This document shows, one piece after another, positions 45,030 through 54,111 of a stretch of 64,000 bases of DNA. Within the stretch, counting starts at the first letter, position 1; the number at the start of each line of letters is the position of its first letter. The position numbers and the translations under genes were made by a program. Origin of the DNA: Planctomycetota bacterium. Lineage in GTDB: Bacteria > Planctomycetota > UBA1135 > UBA2386. Below the pieces are notes generated by a model, which saw only the letters and a list, made by a program, of their open reading frames with translations, was not told the origin of the DNA and made no database searches. The stretch lies in assembly GCA_016713175.1 (NCBI GenBank), contig JADJPQ010000001.1, positions 957,001 to 1,021,000 on the forward strand. Reading direction: 5' to 3'.

Positions 45030-47210
45030 ATGCTCGCCAGGCTCGTTCCATTCGTCCTGTTCGCCGCGCCGTTCGCGGCATCCCTGACCGCTCAATCACT
45101 CGAACTCGCGACCCAGACCGCCGCTGCAGTCGCGACGATACCGGCCGGTCCGGTCACCGACACCGATGCGGACGGGCGCATCTGGGTCGCCGCCGACAGC
45201 TACAAGGCGTCGTTCGGCGTCGACGGCACGACCTTCGTGCCGTACCTCGGCGCCGCCGCACCGCGCAACTTCCCGACCCGGTTCGACCGCGCCAAGGTCA
45301 CCGTCGGCGGCGTGGCGCTGACGACCCCGATCGTCACTCCGTCGCTGACCGACCGGATGGTGGCGTTCGTCGGCGATGGCTGCACAGAGCGCTACCGCCT
45401 CGACGCCACCGGCATCGAACAGCAGTTCGTGCTGAACTGGCTGCCCAACCGCGGCGCGGTAGAGGTCACCGTGCCGGTGAGCACTGATTTTGCGGTCGTC
45501 GCCAACGCCGCCGGCCATCGCTTCCAGCACGAACTCGGCAGCTTCGGCTACGGCCGCGCGGTCGCGATCGACGGGATCGGTCGGCGTCTCGACCTCGAGA
45601 CGCGCGTTCACGGCCAGGCGATGGTGATCTCGGTGCCGCAGTACTTCGTCGCCGAGGCCGCGTTGCCGCTGCTGATCGATCCGTTGATCGGCAATGTCGC
45701 GATGACCGCGACGGAGGCGCGCGTGCTGACGCACACCGACACGGCGTGGGACGCTTCGCTCGGCGTGTTCGCGGTCATCTGGGAACGCGTCTGGTCGGCG
45801 ACGGACAGCGACGTCTACCTGCGGTTGTTCGACGTCGGCATGGCGCCGGTCGGCAATCAGGTCACGATCGACAGCAGCACGACGTCGTGGCGCAAGCCGC
45901 AGGTGGCCGGCCTCGATGCCCACGACCGGTTCCTGGTCGTCGCCGAGGTGTCGACCGCCAATGCGTCGCCGTTCCGGATCGCCGGCCGGTTGGCGACCGG
46001 AGCGACGCTGACGCTGGGAGCGCAGACCAACCTGGCCGTGGCCAATGCCGACCTGATCAATCCAGACGTCGGTGGCGACCCGGCACCGACCAACGCGAAC
46101 TTCTGCCTGATCTTCGAGCACGCATACAATGCGACCGATCATGACATCCGCGGCGGCCTGATCGCCGCGGATCTGACTTCGCTCCAGGCCTTCACGCTCG
46201 ATTCAAGCCTCGTGCTCGACCTGCAGCCTTCGATCAGCAAGAGCTGCGGGGCGCCCGGAGGGGGCACCGAAGGCTGGGGCGTCGCGTTCCAGCGCGACCT
46301 CGGCGCCGGCCAGCGTGAGGGGAGGTTCGCGGTGGTCGCCAAGAGCGGGGTTCCGAACACCGCTCCGGTCGCGACGTTCGGCGTCTTCGCGTCGGCCAAT
46401 GCGACCGTTGCGGTGAGCAGTCCGACCGACCACCAGGTGGGCCGTCGCTACCTGTTCGGGTACCACTGCACGAGTGGCGGCCTTGCCCAGCGTGGCTACC
46501 GCGTGCTGGACCGGCTGGGTGCCGGGATCGGGTTTTCCATCCGCGCTTCCGGCGCGGGCACGGCCGTCGATCGGCTCGACATCGATTGCGACGGCACGCG
46601 TTTTCTCGCCGCGCGCGCCGCGCGGGGTGCGGCCGATCCATTCGTCGTGGTCGACCTGCTGGCGATGGTGGGCCAGCAACTGACGACCCAGGAGATCATG
46701 TCGGTGAACACTGCGGCCTACCGCGCGCCGTCGATCGTCGCCCGGCACAGTGGTGGCTCGGCCGGCATCGCGCCGGAATACGCGCTGGCCTGGGTCGAGG
46801 ACGTGAGTGCCACGACCGGTCGCGTGCTGGTCAGCCGGGTGGCCGGCATCCAGGACGGCAATCGCGTCGCGGTCCGCAACACGGGCTGCGGCAATCTGCC
46901 GTTCACCGCGGATGGCACGATGTGGCCGGGCGGCGCGGCGCAGTTCGACATGCCGGTGCTGAGTGGTCTGCAGGGCTTCCTGGCCGGTGTGCCGGTCACG
47001 CTGCCGATCGGACCGTGCCCTGGGTGTCAGCAGGGCGCGGATGGCAACACGGTGCTCGGCACGTCCGTGACGATCCCGATTCCTCGCGATCCGGCGCTGG
47101 TCGGCGCGACGCTGTCGCTGCAGCCGTTCCGGTTCCTCCCGAGCGGCGGGTCGGGGGCGTGCCTTGGGCAGATCGATATCGGCAATACGGCGGATTTCAC
47201 CGTGCGGTGA
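45030..47210 (+). CDS. Large secreted protein of unknown function with shared C-terminal module
   Basis: A 726-residue exported protein with a clear signal peptide (cut at SLTAQ, residue 22). The N-terminal roughly 230 residues are beta-rich and end with AALPLLIDPLIGNV, a linker also seen before repeats in SBBP-type proteins. The middle has repeated strands such as DSDVYLRLFDVG and AVIWERVW, suggesting a propeller-like fold. The end (from NTGCGNLPF; IPIPRDPALVGATLSLQP) fits the GxGC-type C-terminal module found on other secreted proteins in the window. The 204 bases upstream hold nothing else recognisable. Confidence 0.68.
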   Translation: MLARLVPFVLFAAPFAASLTAQSLELATQTAAAVATIPAGPVTDTDADGRIWVAADSYKASFGVDGTTFVPYLGAAAPRNFPTRFDRAKVTVGGVALTTPIVTPSLTDRMVAFVGDGCTERYRLDATGIEQQFVLNWLPNRGAVEVTVPVSTDFAVVANAAGHRFQHELGSFGYGRAVAIDGIGRRLDLETRVHGQAMVISVPQYFVAEAALPLLIDPLIGNVAMTATEARVLTHTDTAWDASLGVFAVIWERVWSATDSDVYLRLFDVGMAPVGNQVTIDSSTTSWRKPQVAGLDAHDRFLVVAEVSTANASPFRIAGRLATGATLTLGAQTNLAVANADLINPDVGGDPAPTNANFCLIFEHAYNATDHDIRGGLIAADLTSLQAFTLDSSLVLDLQPSISKSCGAPGGGTEGWGVAFQRDLGAGQREGRFAVVAKSGVPNTAPVATFGVFASANATVAVSSPTDHQVGRRYLFGYHCTSGGLAQRGYRVLDRLGAGIGFSIRASGAGTAVDRLDIDCDGTRFLAARAARGAADPFVVVDLLAMVGQQLTTQEIMSVNTAAYRAPSIVARHSGGSAGIAPEYALAWVEDVSATTGRVLVSRVAGIQDGNRVAVRNTGCGNLPFTADGTMWPGGAAQFDMPVLSGLQGFLAGVPVTLPIGPCPGCQQGADGNTVLGTSVTIPIPRDPALVGATLSLQPFRFLPSGGSGACLGQIDIGNTADFTVR

Positions 47211-47572
47211 TGGTGCGTGACTGGCGGTGCTGGCGCGTAGGCCCTTGCGGGGTCCGAGTCCTGAGTCATCGCATCTTGGTCTGGTAGTCTGCCTTGGATG
47301 CCGTGGGGGCCTTGCTGGCCATCGTCACACCGGTTATCGTGCCGATTGTGGTGACGAAGTTTTTGGAACGACGCGGCTGCGCCTCCACATTCGGGCGGGC
47401 GGGTGCTCGTGTCCATGGATTGCGTCTTCTTGTCCCCTTGTCCGAGGGCACGCCGCAGCGTCCGTGGTCGACCAGAGGGCGACCGGGCTGGAATCCTGTC
47501 CTGTCCTGTCCTGTCCTGCTCCTCCTTCCTCGCAGCGCGCGACGCGCTGAGGTGCGCGTCGCGAGGCGACTC
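47211..47572. other. Intergenic region at the island edge with pentanucleotide repeats
   Basis: This 362-base stretch has no convincing gene. It contains five tandem copies of TCCTG at 47494-47518, a weak inverted repeat (TCGTCAC at 47322 with GTGACGA at 47351) followed by TTTTT at 47360-47364, and a frame with a hydrophobic run (VGALLAIVTPVIVPIVV, from a TTG at 47294) that could be chance. Confidence 0.4.
47494..47518 (+). repeat. Five tandem copies of TCCTG
   Basis: Perfect 5-bp repeats just 55 bases before the start of the sigma-like gene. A change in copy number would alter spacing, or shift the frame of any upstream start. Confidence 0.7.
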
Positions 47573-48118
47573 ATGAGTAGTGGCGACTCAGATGCGAACC
47601 GGGAAGAGAGAACACTTCGGAGCGTCCGGGATCTGGTGATCCGGCGTCTGATCCAGAACGGTGTTTCCCGCGGGCAACTTGACGATGCGTGGCAGGAAGT
47701 CGCGCTGCGGTTTCTGTGGATTTTGAGGCGCGGACTGGTTCGCGACATCGAGGGTCTTGCAGTCGGGATCGCGCGACTCGTGGCGCTCGAGTTGCTGCGC
47801 CGGCGCAGCCTGACGCGAACCAGGCTTCAGGAGGGCGCCAGGCTGGAACAGGTTCCCGAAGGGGTCTCGGCAGCGGTTGGTCGCGAGTGGTTGCTGGCAA
47901 GAGAAGAGTTGGCGCGATGGCTGGCCTTGCACACCGCGTTGACGAGGCTTGCGATCGAGTTGGCATTGCTCATGCATGTGGAGGACATGACTCTTGCGGA
48001 AAGCGCCAAGTGTCTTGCGATAGAAGAGGGCGAGGCACGGCAGTTGCAAGAACAAGTGCGACGCGCCTTTGGTAGAATACGCGTGAATTCGAGGGTCAAG
48101 AAGTCACCTCTTCTGTGA
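47573..48118 (+). CDS. Sigma-70-like regulator at the head of the accessory operon
   Basis: A 181-residue protein. The N-terminal part (RDLVIRRLIQNGVSRGQLDDAWQEVALRFLWIL) has the region-2 pattern of sigma factors, and the C-terminal part (MTLAESAKCLAIEEGEARQLQEQVRRAFGRI) fits a region-4 helix-turn-helix. It is more divergent than the two ECF factors elsewhere in the window. The frame is open to 47294, but sequence before 47573 is not sigma-like. Four genes in the same direction follow closely, and a dedicated regulator is inferred. Confidence 0.6.
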   Translation: MSSGDSDANREERTLRSVRDLVIRRLIQNGVSRGQLDDAWQEVALRFLWILRRGLVRDIEGLAVGIARLVALELLRRRSLTRTRLQEGARLEQVPEGVSAAVGREWLLAREELARWLALHTALTRLAIELALLMHVEDMTLAESAKCLAIEEGEARQLQEQVRRAFGRIRVNSRVKKSPLL

Positions 48119-48146
48119 CAGCGTGTGTGCTGTCCTCAACTTGACC

Positions 48147-48162
48147 AGGAGATTGATCCATG
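48147..48162 (+). promoter_or_regulatory. Strong ribosome-binding site of the Cys-rich gene
   Basis: AGGAG at 48147-48151 precedes the ATG at 48160 with an ideal 8-base spacer, supporting high translation of the small secreted protein. Confidence 0.7.
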
Positions 48163-48657
48163 AAACTGTTCGCTCAACTGCTCGGGCTCGTCGCCTCTGG
48201 TGCGTTAGCCGTAAGCGTGCTTGCATGGAGCGGACTGTCGACCGACTCCCTACAGCCTGCATCGTCGAGCTTCCTGGGTCGTATCGCTGGCACCGGGAAC
48301 GGTCTCTGCTGCAACCCCACCGGCGGGGGTGCCTGCGTCGGCGGTCTGGGAGGGGCGGGTTGTGCTACCACTGACTACAGTCAATGCGACTGTTCCCTTC
48401 ACGGAGGTGCCTGTTGGATGGTGGACGAACAGCCGCGCCTGCACGAGATCTGCACTACGCCAACCAATGACCCGGACGAGTCGAACTGTGAGTTGACCCA
48501 GACCTGGTGCTACACGATCCGGTGGGGCACTTGTCACGATGATGGCGGTGCATGGAGCTGGTGGTTCATGTGCACGACATGTGGATGCATCAACTTGGGG
48601 GTGCCAGTGCCGCAGGGTACCCGAAACGTCTGCACAGCCGGAAGCAGCGGCTGTTAG
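48160..48657 (+). CDS. Small secreted cysteine-rich protein (16 Cys)
   Basis: A 165-residue protein. A signal-like hydrophobic N-terminus (KLFAQLLGLVASGALAVSVLAW) is followed by a mature part with 16 cysteines in about 115 residues, including CC, CDC and CTTCGC clusters. There are glycine-rich stretches (TGGGACVGGLGGAGC) and several Trp. The even cysteine number suggests disulphides. I do not recognise a family. It lies 41 bases after the sigma-like gene and 46 before the next; a C39-peptidase gene lies further along the same operon, so proteolytic maturation after Gly-Gly is conceivable but not shown. Confidence 0.72.
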   Translation: MKLFAQLLGLVASGALAVSVLAWSGLSTDSLQPASSSFLGRIAGTGNGLCCNPTGGGACVGGLGGAGCATTDYSQCDCSLHGGACWMVDEQPRLHEICTTPTNDPDESNCELTQTWCYTIRWGTCHDDGGAWSWWFMCTTCGCINLGVPVPQGTRNVCTAGSSGC

Positions 48658-48703
48658 CGTAGGGCTGGCCCGGTTCTTGCCGAGCGTCTTGAGGGACCCA
48701 AGA

Positions 48704-51061
48704 GTGACACCGCACAACCTGGGCGCTGAGTCGCGTACACGCACGATGCTGAGCTGTTTCGGCGCCTTCGTTGGCATTGGACTCCTGGCCCTGTGGATGG
48801 GCCGTCTTGTCGGCGACGATGGCGCTCACATCTGTGACGAGAGTGTGACGCCCGGTGAAGAGCCCTCAGACCCTACTGCGAGCGGGTTGTCGACTGGTCA
48901 TGTACGGGAGAGTCCCGAGGTCGCCGATTTGCCGAGAATGAGGATCAGTCAGGCAAGCGGTGAGCTGACGACTATTCGGGTAGTAGATCCTGCTGGGTGC
49001 CCTGTGGCCGACGCGAACGTTCACGTCGTCGATGATTCGCCTGAGCGCCGGGAGCGCATTCGGGCCGCCGAGAGAGCCGGCGGGTGCAACTCTCTATGCG
49101 ACCGCATCGTTGCCAGTGGCCTGTCGTTACGAACAGGCGCGGATGGACGAGCATCGGTGCAAGTCGTGGGCGGCAGGTTTCAGGCATACGGTGAGCACGG
49201 AGCGCTGAGTGGGTCAGTGATTGTCAGCCGTGCGCGTACCGGGGAGGAATACCGGCTGGTCTTGCGGCCGGGCAACACACTCCAAGTCGTCCTCGGAGAC
49301 GATGGCGACCGAGCAGTGTCTGGAGTGCCAATCGTTGCCTGGTGGGGACCCGATGCCGGCGCTGACATCGGGGTCCCACGTTTCGCGTTGCTTGGCCAAA
49401 CAGACTCAAATGGGATGCTCGTCCATCGCGACTGGCAGCGCATGTGGCGGGGCCTGGAGGCAGCCATCCCACGAGCCACGTCCGGCCTTCGTGTGGGCCC
49501 TATGTTCGTCGGTTGCGGCATCGAACGATCGGTGCTGGTGTCGGCTGATGTCATGAACCGGCTGGCCTTGACCTGTCCGCGTCCCATTCGAGTCCACACC
49601 GAGCCGGTTGTCGAGGGCGTCCACGGTGTGCTCGACGGCGCCATTGTCACTTTGGGGGCGGGAGTCGACACGCGCGCCGTTGTCAAGTCAGGGCGCTGCT
49701 CATTCCTGGTGGCCGCTGGCCATGCCTGCGCCTGGCGTGTCGAAATTGGCTCGGTCCGTTGGGGAACCGGTTTCATCAACGTTGCTCGGGAGGATGAAGC
49801 CGTGGTGATGCTCGAGTGTCGGGAGACTGCTCGCATCACCGCGACTCTGAACGGAGTGCCTGCTGCTGCGTTGGTCCAAGTAGAGTTCTGTCCCAAAGGA
49901 TGCCCTCCGCGGAAGATCGAGACGCGGTCGACCGAGCTGGGGACAGTGGCCTTCACGGTTGCCTGTGACGAAGTCGACGGACCCGTTCGGTTTCTGGTCC
50001 CCGGTCTGGTATGGCAGTCGACACTGCCGCCCCTGAGTGCTGGCGCGACCGTCGATCTCGGGGCCCTCGCGCCCGCGCTTCCGGCGTTTGCAACCCTGCA
50101 CGTCGTCGATCGCGATGGCAAGGCGATCGACGCGATTGCTACGCTCGCGGAGCCATCCCAAGCGCCCTTGCCTCCTGCCCTGATCCTGCGCACCGGGTCA
50201 GGGGCCTTTGAAGTTCGGGCGTCGCCGCGCCAGTCAGTCTTGGTAACGATCGACGCGTCGGGCTTCGTGTCCGAGACCATTCGCGTGGATGCAGGGGAAC
50301 GCCTTGTGACGCTAGCGGCACCTACGGAGTGCGCGATTCGTGTCCGGGTACCCTTGGACGTCGAGCCTTCGGCTCTCGAGCTCCGGATTCAAGCCCACTG
50401 GGACGAGACTTCGGGGCGGTGGGAGGAGGGCAGGTCTTGGCTGCCGCTTCGACCGGCGCGGGATGGCAGCAAGGCGCTGGAAGTCGATCGGCCGATGCTA
50501 CGTTCCGGTCGATATCGGGTTGCCCTCGTAACTGACACCCCCCCGGCCGCGTTGTTGCAACAAGAAGTGGAAGTGCCCGAGACGGGTGTGCTGGATCTCG
50601 ACGCCACACACTTGACCGTCACGCATGTGCGACTGGATCTGCCGCAGTCGGGAGGCATCGTCTGCTACATGGCGTCAGGAAGTGGTCTTGCCGGAGCTGA
50701 AGACATGGGGATGGGCAGTGTGGCGCTATTGACGCGGGTCACGAGTGGCTCTTTGATATGTGTGACTCGCGGCCCTGACAGATTGCTATTCTTTGGAGGC
50801 GGCCTGGTTCCCGCAGCAGTGATTGCATCCGGCAGAGTGGAGCGTGTGAGCCTAGCGCCATGGGACGGCCGGGAGCTGCCAGGGCATGCTGAATGGCGCG
50901 TCGTGGCCTTCCAGCCTCCGTTTGGCGAGAGGCGGGCGGCGCACTTGTACTCGCGAGCGGGTGGTCGTTTCGAACGAGCGGTAATGGCGGTCAACGATCT
51001 CGTTGGCGGGGATCGGATGTGCCTTCTGCCGGCCGCCTGCACCTACTGTCGGCGGCGGTGA
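48704..51061 (+). CDS. Membrane-anchored carboxypeptidase-regulatory-like protein, 3' end replaced by an IS
   Basis: The 785 codons read here encode an N-terminal membrane segment (GAFVGIGLLALWMG) and a long beta-rich extracytoplasmic part. Short modules resemble carboxypeptidase-regulatory or Ig-like folds (TTIRVVDPAGCPVADANVHVV; TLHVVDRDGKAIDAIATL). The final codons (Cys-Arg-Arg-Arg-stop) lie in the terminal repeat of an IS21-type element starting near 51048, so the true end is cut off. An in-frame, stop-ended segment at 54585-54653 on the other side of the IS is the probable lost C-terminus. Possible starts are a GTG at 48704 (GAGGG eight bases upstream) and an ATG at 48746. Function unknown. 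Confidence 0.6.
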   Translation: MTPHNLGAESRTRTMLSCFGAFVGIGLLALWMGRLVGDDGAHICDESVTPGEEPSDPTASGLSTGHVRESPEVADLPRMRISQASGELTTIRVVDPAGCPVADANVHVVDDSPERRERIRAAERAGGCNSLCDRIVASGLSLRTGADGRASVQVVGGRFQAYGEHGALSGSVIVSRARTGEEYRLVLRPGNTLQVVLGDDGDRAVSGVPIVAWWGPDAGADIGVPRFALLGQTDSNGMLVHRDWQRMWRGLEAAIPRATSGLRVGPMFVGCGIERSVLVSADVMNRLALTCPRPIRVHTEPVVEGVHGVLDGAIVTLGAGVDTRAVVKSGRCSFLVAAGHACAWRVEIGSVRWGTGFINVAREDEAVVMLECRETARITATLNGVPAAALVQVEFCPKGCPPRKIETRSTELGTVAFTVACDEVDGPVRFLVPGLVWQSTLPPLSAGATVDLGALAPALPAFATLHVVDRDGKAIDAIATLAEPSQAPLPPALILRTGSGAFEVRASPRQSVLVTIDASGFVSETIRVDAGERLVTLAAPTECAIRVRVPLDVEPSALELRIQAHWDETSGRWEEGRSWLPLRPARDGSKALEVDRPMLRSGRYRVALVTDTPPAALLQQEVEVPETGVLDLDATHLTVTHVRLDLPQSGGIVCYMASGSGLAGAEDMGMGSVALLTRVTSGSLICVTRGPDRLLFFGGGLVPAAVIASGRVERVSLAPWDGRELPGHAEWRVVAFQPPFGERRAAHLYSRAGGRFERAVMAVNDLVGGDRMCLLPAACTYCRRR

Positions 51062-51085
51062 GAACCCGCCGTAATCCGGCGCTGT
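51048..51085 (+). repeat. Left terminal inverted repeat of the IS21 element
   Basis: Matches the reverse complement of 54547-54584 at about 31 of 38 positions. It supplies the stop codon (51059-51061) that now ends the interrupted host gene. Confidence 0.8.
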
Positions 51086-51104
51086 TCAGCACCGGTGTCG
51101 AATC

Positions 51105-51148
51105 TCTTGTTCTCCTCTCGGCAGCGTAGCTGGTGCTTCTTGTTCTCC
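51105..51148 (+). repeat. Two 11-bp direct repeats inside the left IS end
   Basis: TCTTGTTCTCC occurs at 51105-51115 and 51138-51148, 33 bp apart (about three helical turns). IS21-family ends typically carry such subterminal repeats, thought to bind the transposase. Confidence 0.55.
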
Positions 51149-51227
51149 GGCGCTGGCGGTCGGCGACGCCGCAGTGTCGCCAGGCATCGGGGCGCAGTAG
51201 AAGGCCCGTGGTCCGCCAGAGAAAGGC

Positions 51228-51270
51228 GAGGTCCAGGGCCAAAGTTCTTGGCGGAACAACCCTGGACCTC
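51228..51270 (+). promoter_or_regulatory. 11-bp perfect inverted repeat upstream of the first IS gene
   Basis: GAGGTCCAGGG (51228-51238) and CCCTGGACCTC (51260-51270) flank 21 bases. The repeat lies about 40 bases before the zinc-finger gene start and could be an operator for an element-coded regulator or a leader hairpin. Confidence 0.4.
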
Positions 51271-51311
51271 CCCGCAGTTCGACATCGCGAGGATGTCGTC
51301 CCACGTGCAGC

Positions 51312-51839
51312 ATGGCCGCTGCGGTGGTGCAGATCCAGTCCCTCTGGCGGCTGGAGTCCACGATCGCCGCGCGTCCGACCAGCAGCCGGCAGTTCCACTG
51401 CGGGCGATGCCGCCGCGTGGTCGAGATCTGCTCGCGTTGCGACTCAGGCCAAGGCTACTGCTCGCCCGGGTGCAGGACCGCGCAGCGCAAGGCGGACGTG
51501 CGAGCTGCCGGGGAACGGTACCGCAAGACGCCCAAGGGCCGTCGGAACGCCGCCGACCGGCAGCGCCGGTATCGCGATCGACAGCGGGCCAGGCAGCGGA
51601 TTGCTGAGCCAGCTTCGGAGAACGTGACGCATCAGAGTTCCGCCGGGGCGCGCGGATGCGGAGTGTCCGCCGCGCATGAAAACGACACGACGACCCACCT
51701 TTTCCCTCGCGGCGAAGCCTCGTCGCGCGGCTGCGTGGCATGCGGATGCCGCGCCGACTTCCACCGCCACACCTTCTTGCGCCGCGCCGCGCGTCGAACG
51801 CGCCGCCGTGGGCCACCGGAGCCGAGGAGGACGACATGA
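51312..51839 (+). CDS. IS-borne zinc-finger-like accessory protein
   Basis: A 175-residue basic protein with a treble-clef or zinc-finger-like cysteine set (FHCGRCRRVVEICSRCDSG, then YCSPGCR) followed by an Arg/Lys-rich helix (KTPKGRRNAADRQRRYRDRQ). Proteins of this form are seen just upstream of istA in some IS21-family elements. The C-terminal third is low complexity. Its stop overlaps the istA ATG (ATGA at 51836-51839), so it belongs to the element. A DNA-binding or regulatory role is inferred. Confidence 0.65.
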   Translation: MAAAVVQIQSLWRLESTIAARPTSSRQFHCGRCRRVVEICSRCDSGQGYCSPGCRTAQRKADVRAAGERYRKTPKGRRNAADRQRRYRDRQRARQRIAEPASENVTHQSSAGARGCGVSAAHENDTTTHLFPRGEASSRGCVACGCRADFHRHTFLRRAARRTRRRGPPEPRRTT

Positions 51840-53332
51840 TCACGCCTGAACTCGAAGCGAAGATCCTGCGTCTGTTCGACGTCGAGAAATGGCGGGTTGG
51901 CACGATTGGCACGCAACTGGACGTCCATCGCACTGTGGTCCAGCGGGTGCTTGCCCAGGCTGGTCGCCCCAAGACTGCCATTGCCCACCAGTCGCGAATC
52001 GACCCCTTCCTGCCGGTGATCGAGAGCACCCTGCAGACCTACCCGACGCTGTCGGCGAGCCGTCTGTATCAGATGGTGCGCGAACGCGGCTACGACGGTG
52101 GTCCTGACCACTTCCGTCACTTCATCGCCATGCATCGGCCCAAGCGCCCTGCCGAGGCATTCGCCCGCCTCAGCACAGTGCCTGGCGAACAGGGCCAGGT
52201 CGACTGGGGGCACTTCGGCACCCTGCAGATCGGTCGCGCCATGCGACAGCTGCTCGCCTTCGTACTCGTCCTGTCCTGGTCGCGACGGATCTTCCTCCGC
52301 TTCTTCCTGGGCGGCGTCACAGCCAACTTCCTGCGCGGTCACGTCGCCGCGTTCGAGGCCTTCGGCGGAGTGCCGCGGCACATCATTTATGACAACCTGA
52401 AGAGCGCGGTGCTCGAACGCCGCGGCGACGCGGTCCGCTACAACCCGCAGCTGCTCGATTTCGCCAGGCACTACCAGTACGAGCTGCGTGCCGCCGCCGT
52501 TGCGCGCGGCAACGAGAAAGGTCGGGTCGAACGCGCCATCGGCTACATCCGGAAGTCCTTCTTCCTCGGGCGCACCTTCCGTGATCTCGACGACCTCAAT
52601 GCGCAGGCTGAGACGTGGAGCACAACCGTCGCCATGGCGCGGCGCGCCCCGCAGGACGAGGCCATCACGGTCGCCGAGGCCTTCGCGCGCGAACAGCCCT
52701 ATCTGTTGCCATTGCCCGGCGCGGCCTTCCCGGCCGAGGACCGGGTCGAGGTGTCCGTCGGCAAGACGCCCTACGCCCGCTTCGACTGCAACGACTACTC
52801 GGTGCCGCACGACCGTGTCCGTCGGGTCGTCGTGGTGCGAGCGACAACGATCGAAGTGCGGATCTTCGACGGCGACGACCTGATCGCCAGCCATCGGCGC
52901 AGCTACGACCGTCGCGTCCAGATCGAAGATCCGGCGCATGTCCTCGCGCTCAAGTTGGCCAAGCAGGCTGCCGGCGCCAGCCGTGGTGTCGACCGGCTCC
53001 GTCACGCGGTTCCTCAGAGTCAGGAGCTGCTTCGGCGATTGGCGGACCGCAATGCCAACATCGGCAGCGAGACAACTCAGCTCATGCGCCTGCTCGATGA
53101 GCATGGCGCCCAGCGTCTGGGCGCGGCGATCACCGAAGCCCTGCACCAGAACGTCGTCCACCATCACGGCGTCCGACACATCCTCGAACGCGACCGCATC
53201 CAGCGCGGCTCGCCGCCACCACTCCCGGTGCCCTTGCCCGACGACCCACGCGTGCGTGACGTCTCCGTACGCCCGCACGACCTCGGTCGCTACGACGAGA
53301 TCGGCAAGATCGGCGAGGAGGCAGGGTCATGA
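51836..53332 (+). CDS. istA: IS21 transposase
   Basis: A 498-residue IstA. It has an N-terminal helix-turn-helix (KILRLFDVEKWRVGTIGTQLDVHR), then a DDE integrase core: Asp123 in GQVDWGHFG, Asp186 in IIYDNLKS, and a Glu in RGNEKGRVERAI (Glu227 or Glu232). A GAGGAGG ribosome-binding site lies five bases upstream of the ATG. Length and domain order are normal and no frameshift is visible, so the transposase looks intact. Confidence 0.93.
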   Translation: MITPELEAKILRLFDVEKWRVGTIGTQLDVHRTVVQRVLAQAGRPKTAIAHQSRIDPFLPVIESTLQTYPTLSASRLYQMVRERGYDGGPDHFRHFIAMHRPKRPAEAFARLSTVPGEQGQVDWGHFGTLQIGRAMRQLLAFVLVLSWSRRIFLRFFLGGVTANFLRGHVAAFEAFGGVPRHIIYDNLKSAVLERRGDAVRYNPQLLDFARHYQYELRAAAVARGNEKGRVERAIGYIRKSFFLGRTFRDLDDLNAQAETWSTTVAMARRAPQDEAITVAEAFAREQPYLLPLPGAAFPAEDRVEVSVGKTPYARFDCNDYSVPHDRVRRVVVVRATTIEVRIFDGDDLIASHRRSYDRRVQIEDPAHVLALKLAKQAAGASRGVDRLRHAVPQSQELLRRLADRNANIGSETTQLMRLLDEHGAQRLGAAITEALHQNVVHHHGVRHILERDRIQRGSPPPLPVPLPDDPRVRDVSVRPHDLGRYDEIGKIGEEAGS

Positions 53333-54111
53333 CCGCCATCTCTCCCGCCGTCCATCCCGCGGACAGCCTGCGGGATCGTGCCAGCAAGCTGGGGCTGAAT
53401 GGCCTGCTCACGCGCTGGGACGAGTTCCGCGACGCGCCGTGGCTCAAGGCCCTGCTCGATCTCGAAGCCGAAGATCGGCAGCAGCGCAGCCTGCTGCGTC
53501 GCATCCACGCCGCCCGACTCGGGATCTTCAAGTCGATCAACGACTTCGATTGGACATGGCCGACCAAGATCGATCGCGACGGCATTGAAGACTTGCTGCG
53601 CCTTGGGTTTGTCGAAGAGGCCGCCAATATCGTCCTGATCGGTGGCAACGGCCTCGGCAAGACGACGATCGCCACCAACATCCTGTATCGCGCCCTGTTG
53701 GCTGGTCACACGGCGCTGCGGGTCACGGCCAGCGAGATGCTCAACGACCTGGCATCTCGCGACACCGCGCGCGAACTGGGCCAACGCTTGCGCCACTACT
53801 GCAGACCGACCGTCCTCATGCTCGACGAGGTCGGCTACCTCGCCTTCGGCAATCGGCATGGCGACCTCCTCTACGAAGTCGTCAGTCGGCGACACCACAA
53901 GAAGCCAATCGTGCTGACCACCAACCGGGTCTTCAAGGAATGGGGCGACGTGTTCCCCAACTCGAGCTGCGTCGCCGGCCTCGTCGACCGGCTCACCAAC
54001 AGAGCCGAGATCATCAAGATCGAGGGCGACTCGTACCGCGAGAAGGAGGCCAAGGAGCGTGCCGCCAGGAAGGCCCAGGAACGAAAGGCGCGACAACGGG
54101 GCAAATCGTGA
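53329..54111 (+). CDS. istB: IS21 helper ATPase
   Basis: A 260-residue AAA+ protein that helps IstA choose targets. Walker A is IGGNGLGKTT and Walker B is VLMLDEVGYLAF; FGNRHGDLLYEVVSRRHHKKP and IVLTTNRVFKEW are family segments. Its start overlaps the istA stop (ATGA, 53329-53332), as usual in the family. Confidence 0.93.
   Translation: MTAISPAVHPADSLRDRASKLGLNGLLTRWDEFRDAPWLKALLDLEAEDRQQRSLLRRIHAARLGIFKSINDFDWTWPTKIDRDGIEDLLRLGFVEEAANIVLIGGNGLGKTTIATNILYRALLAGHTALRVTASEMLNDLASRDTARELGQRLRHYCRPTVLMLDEVGYLAFGNRHGDLLYEVVSRRHHKKPIVLTTNRVFKEWGDVFPNSSCVAGLVDRLTNRAEIIKIEGDSYREKEAKERAARKAQERKARQRGKS

Noticed and set aside
47294..47572. N-terminal extension of the sigma-like gene with a membrane-like run
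   Set aside because: It needs a TTG start without a ribosome-binding site, and its translation is not sigma-like; kept only as a note on the intergenic region.
51083..51093. TGTTCAGCACC considered as the left IS tip
   Set aside because: No matching inverted copy was found on the right side, while 51048-51085 matches 54547-54584 well.
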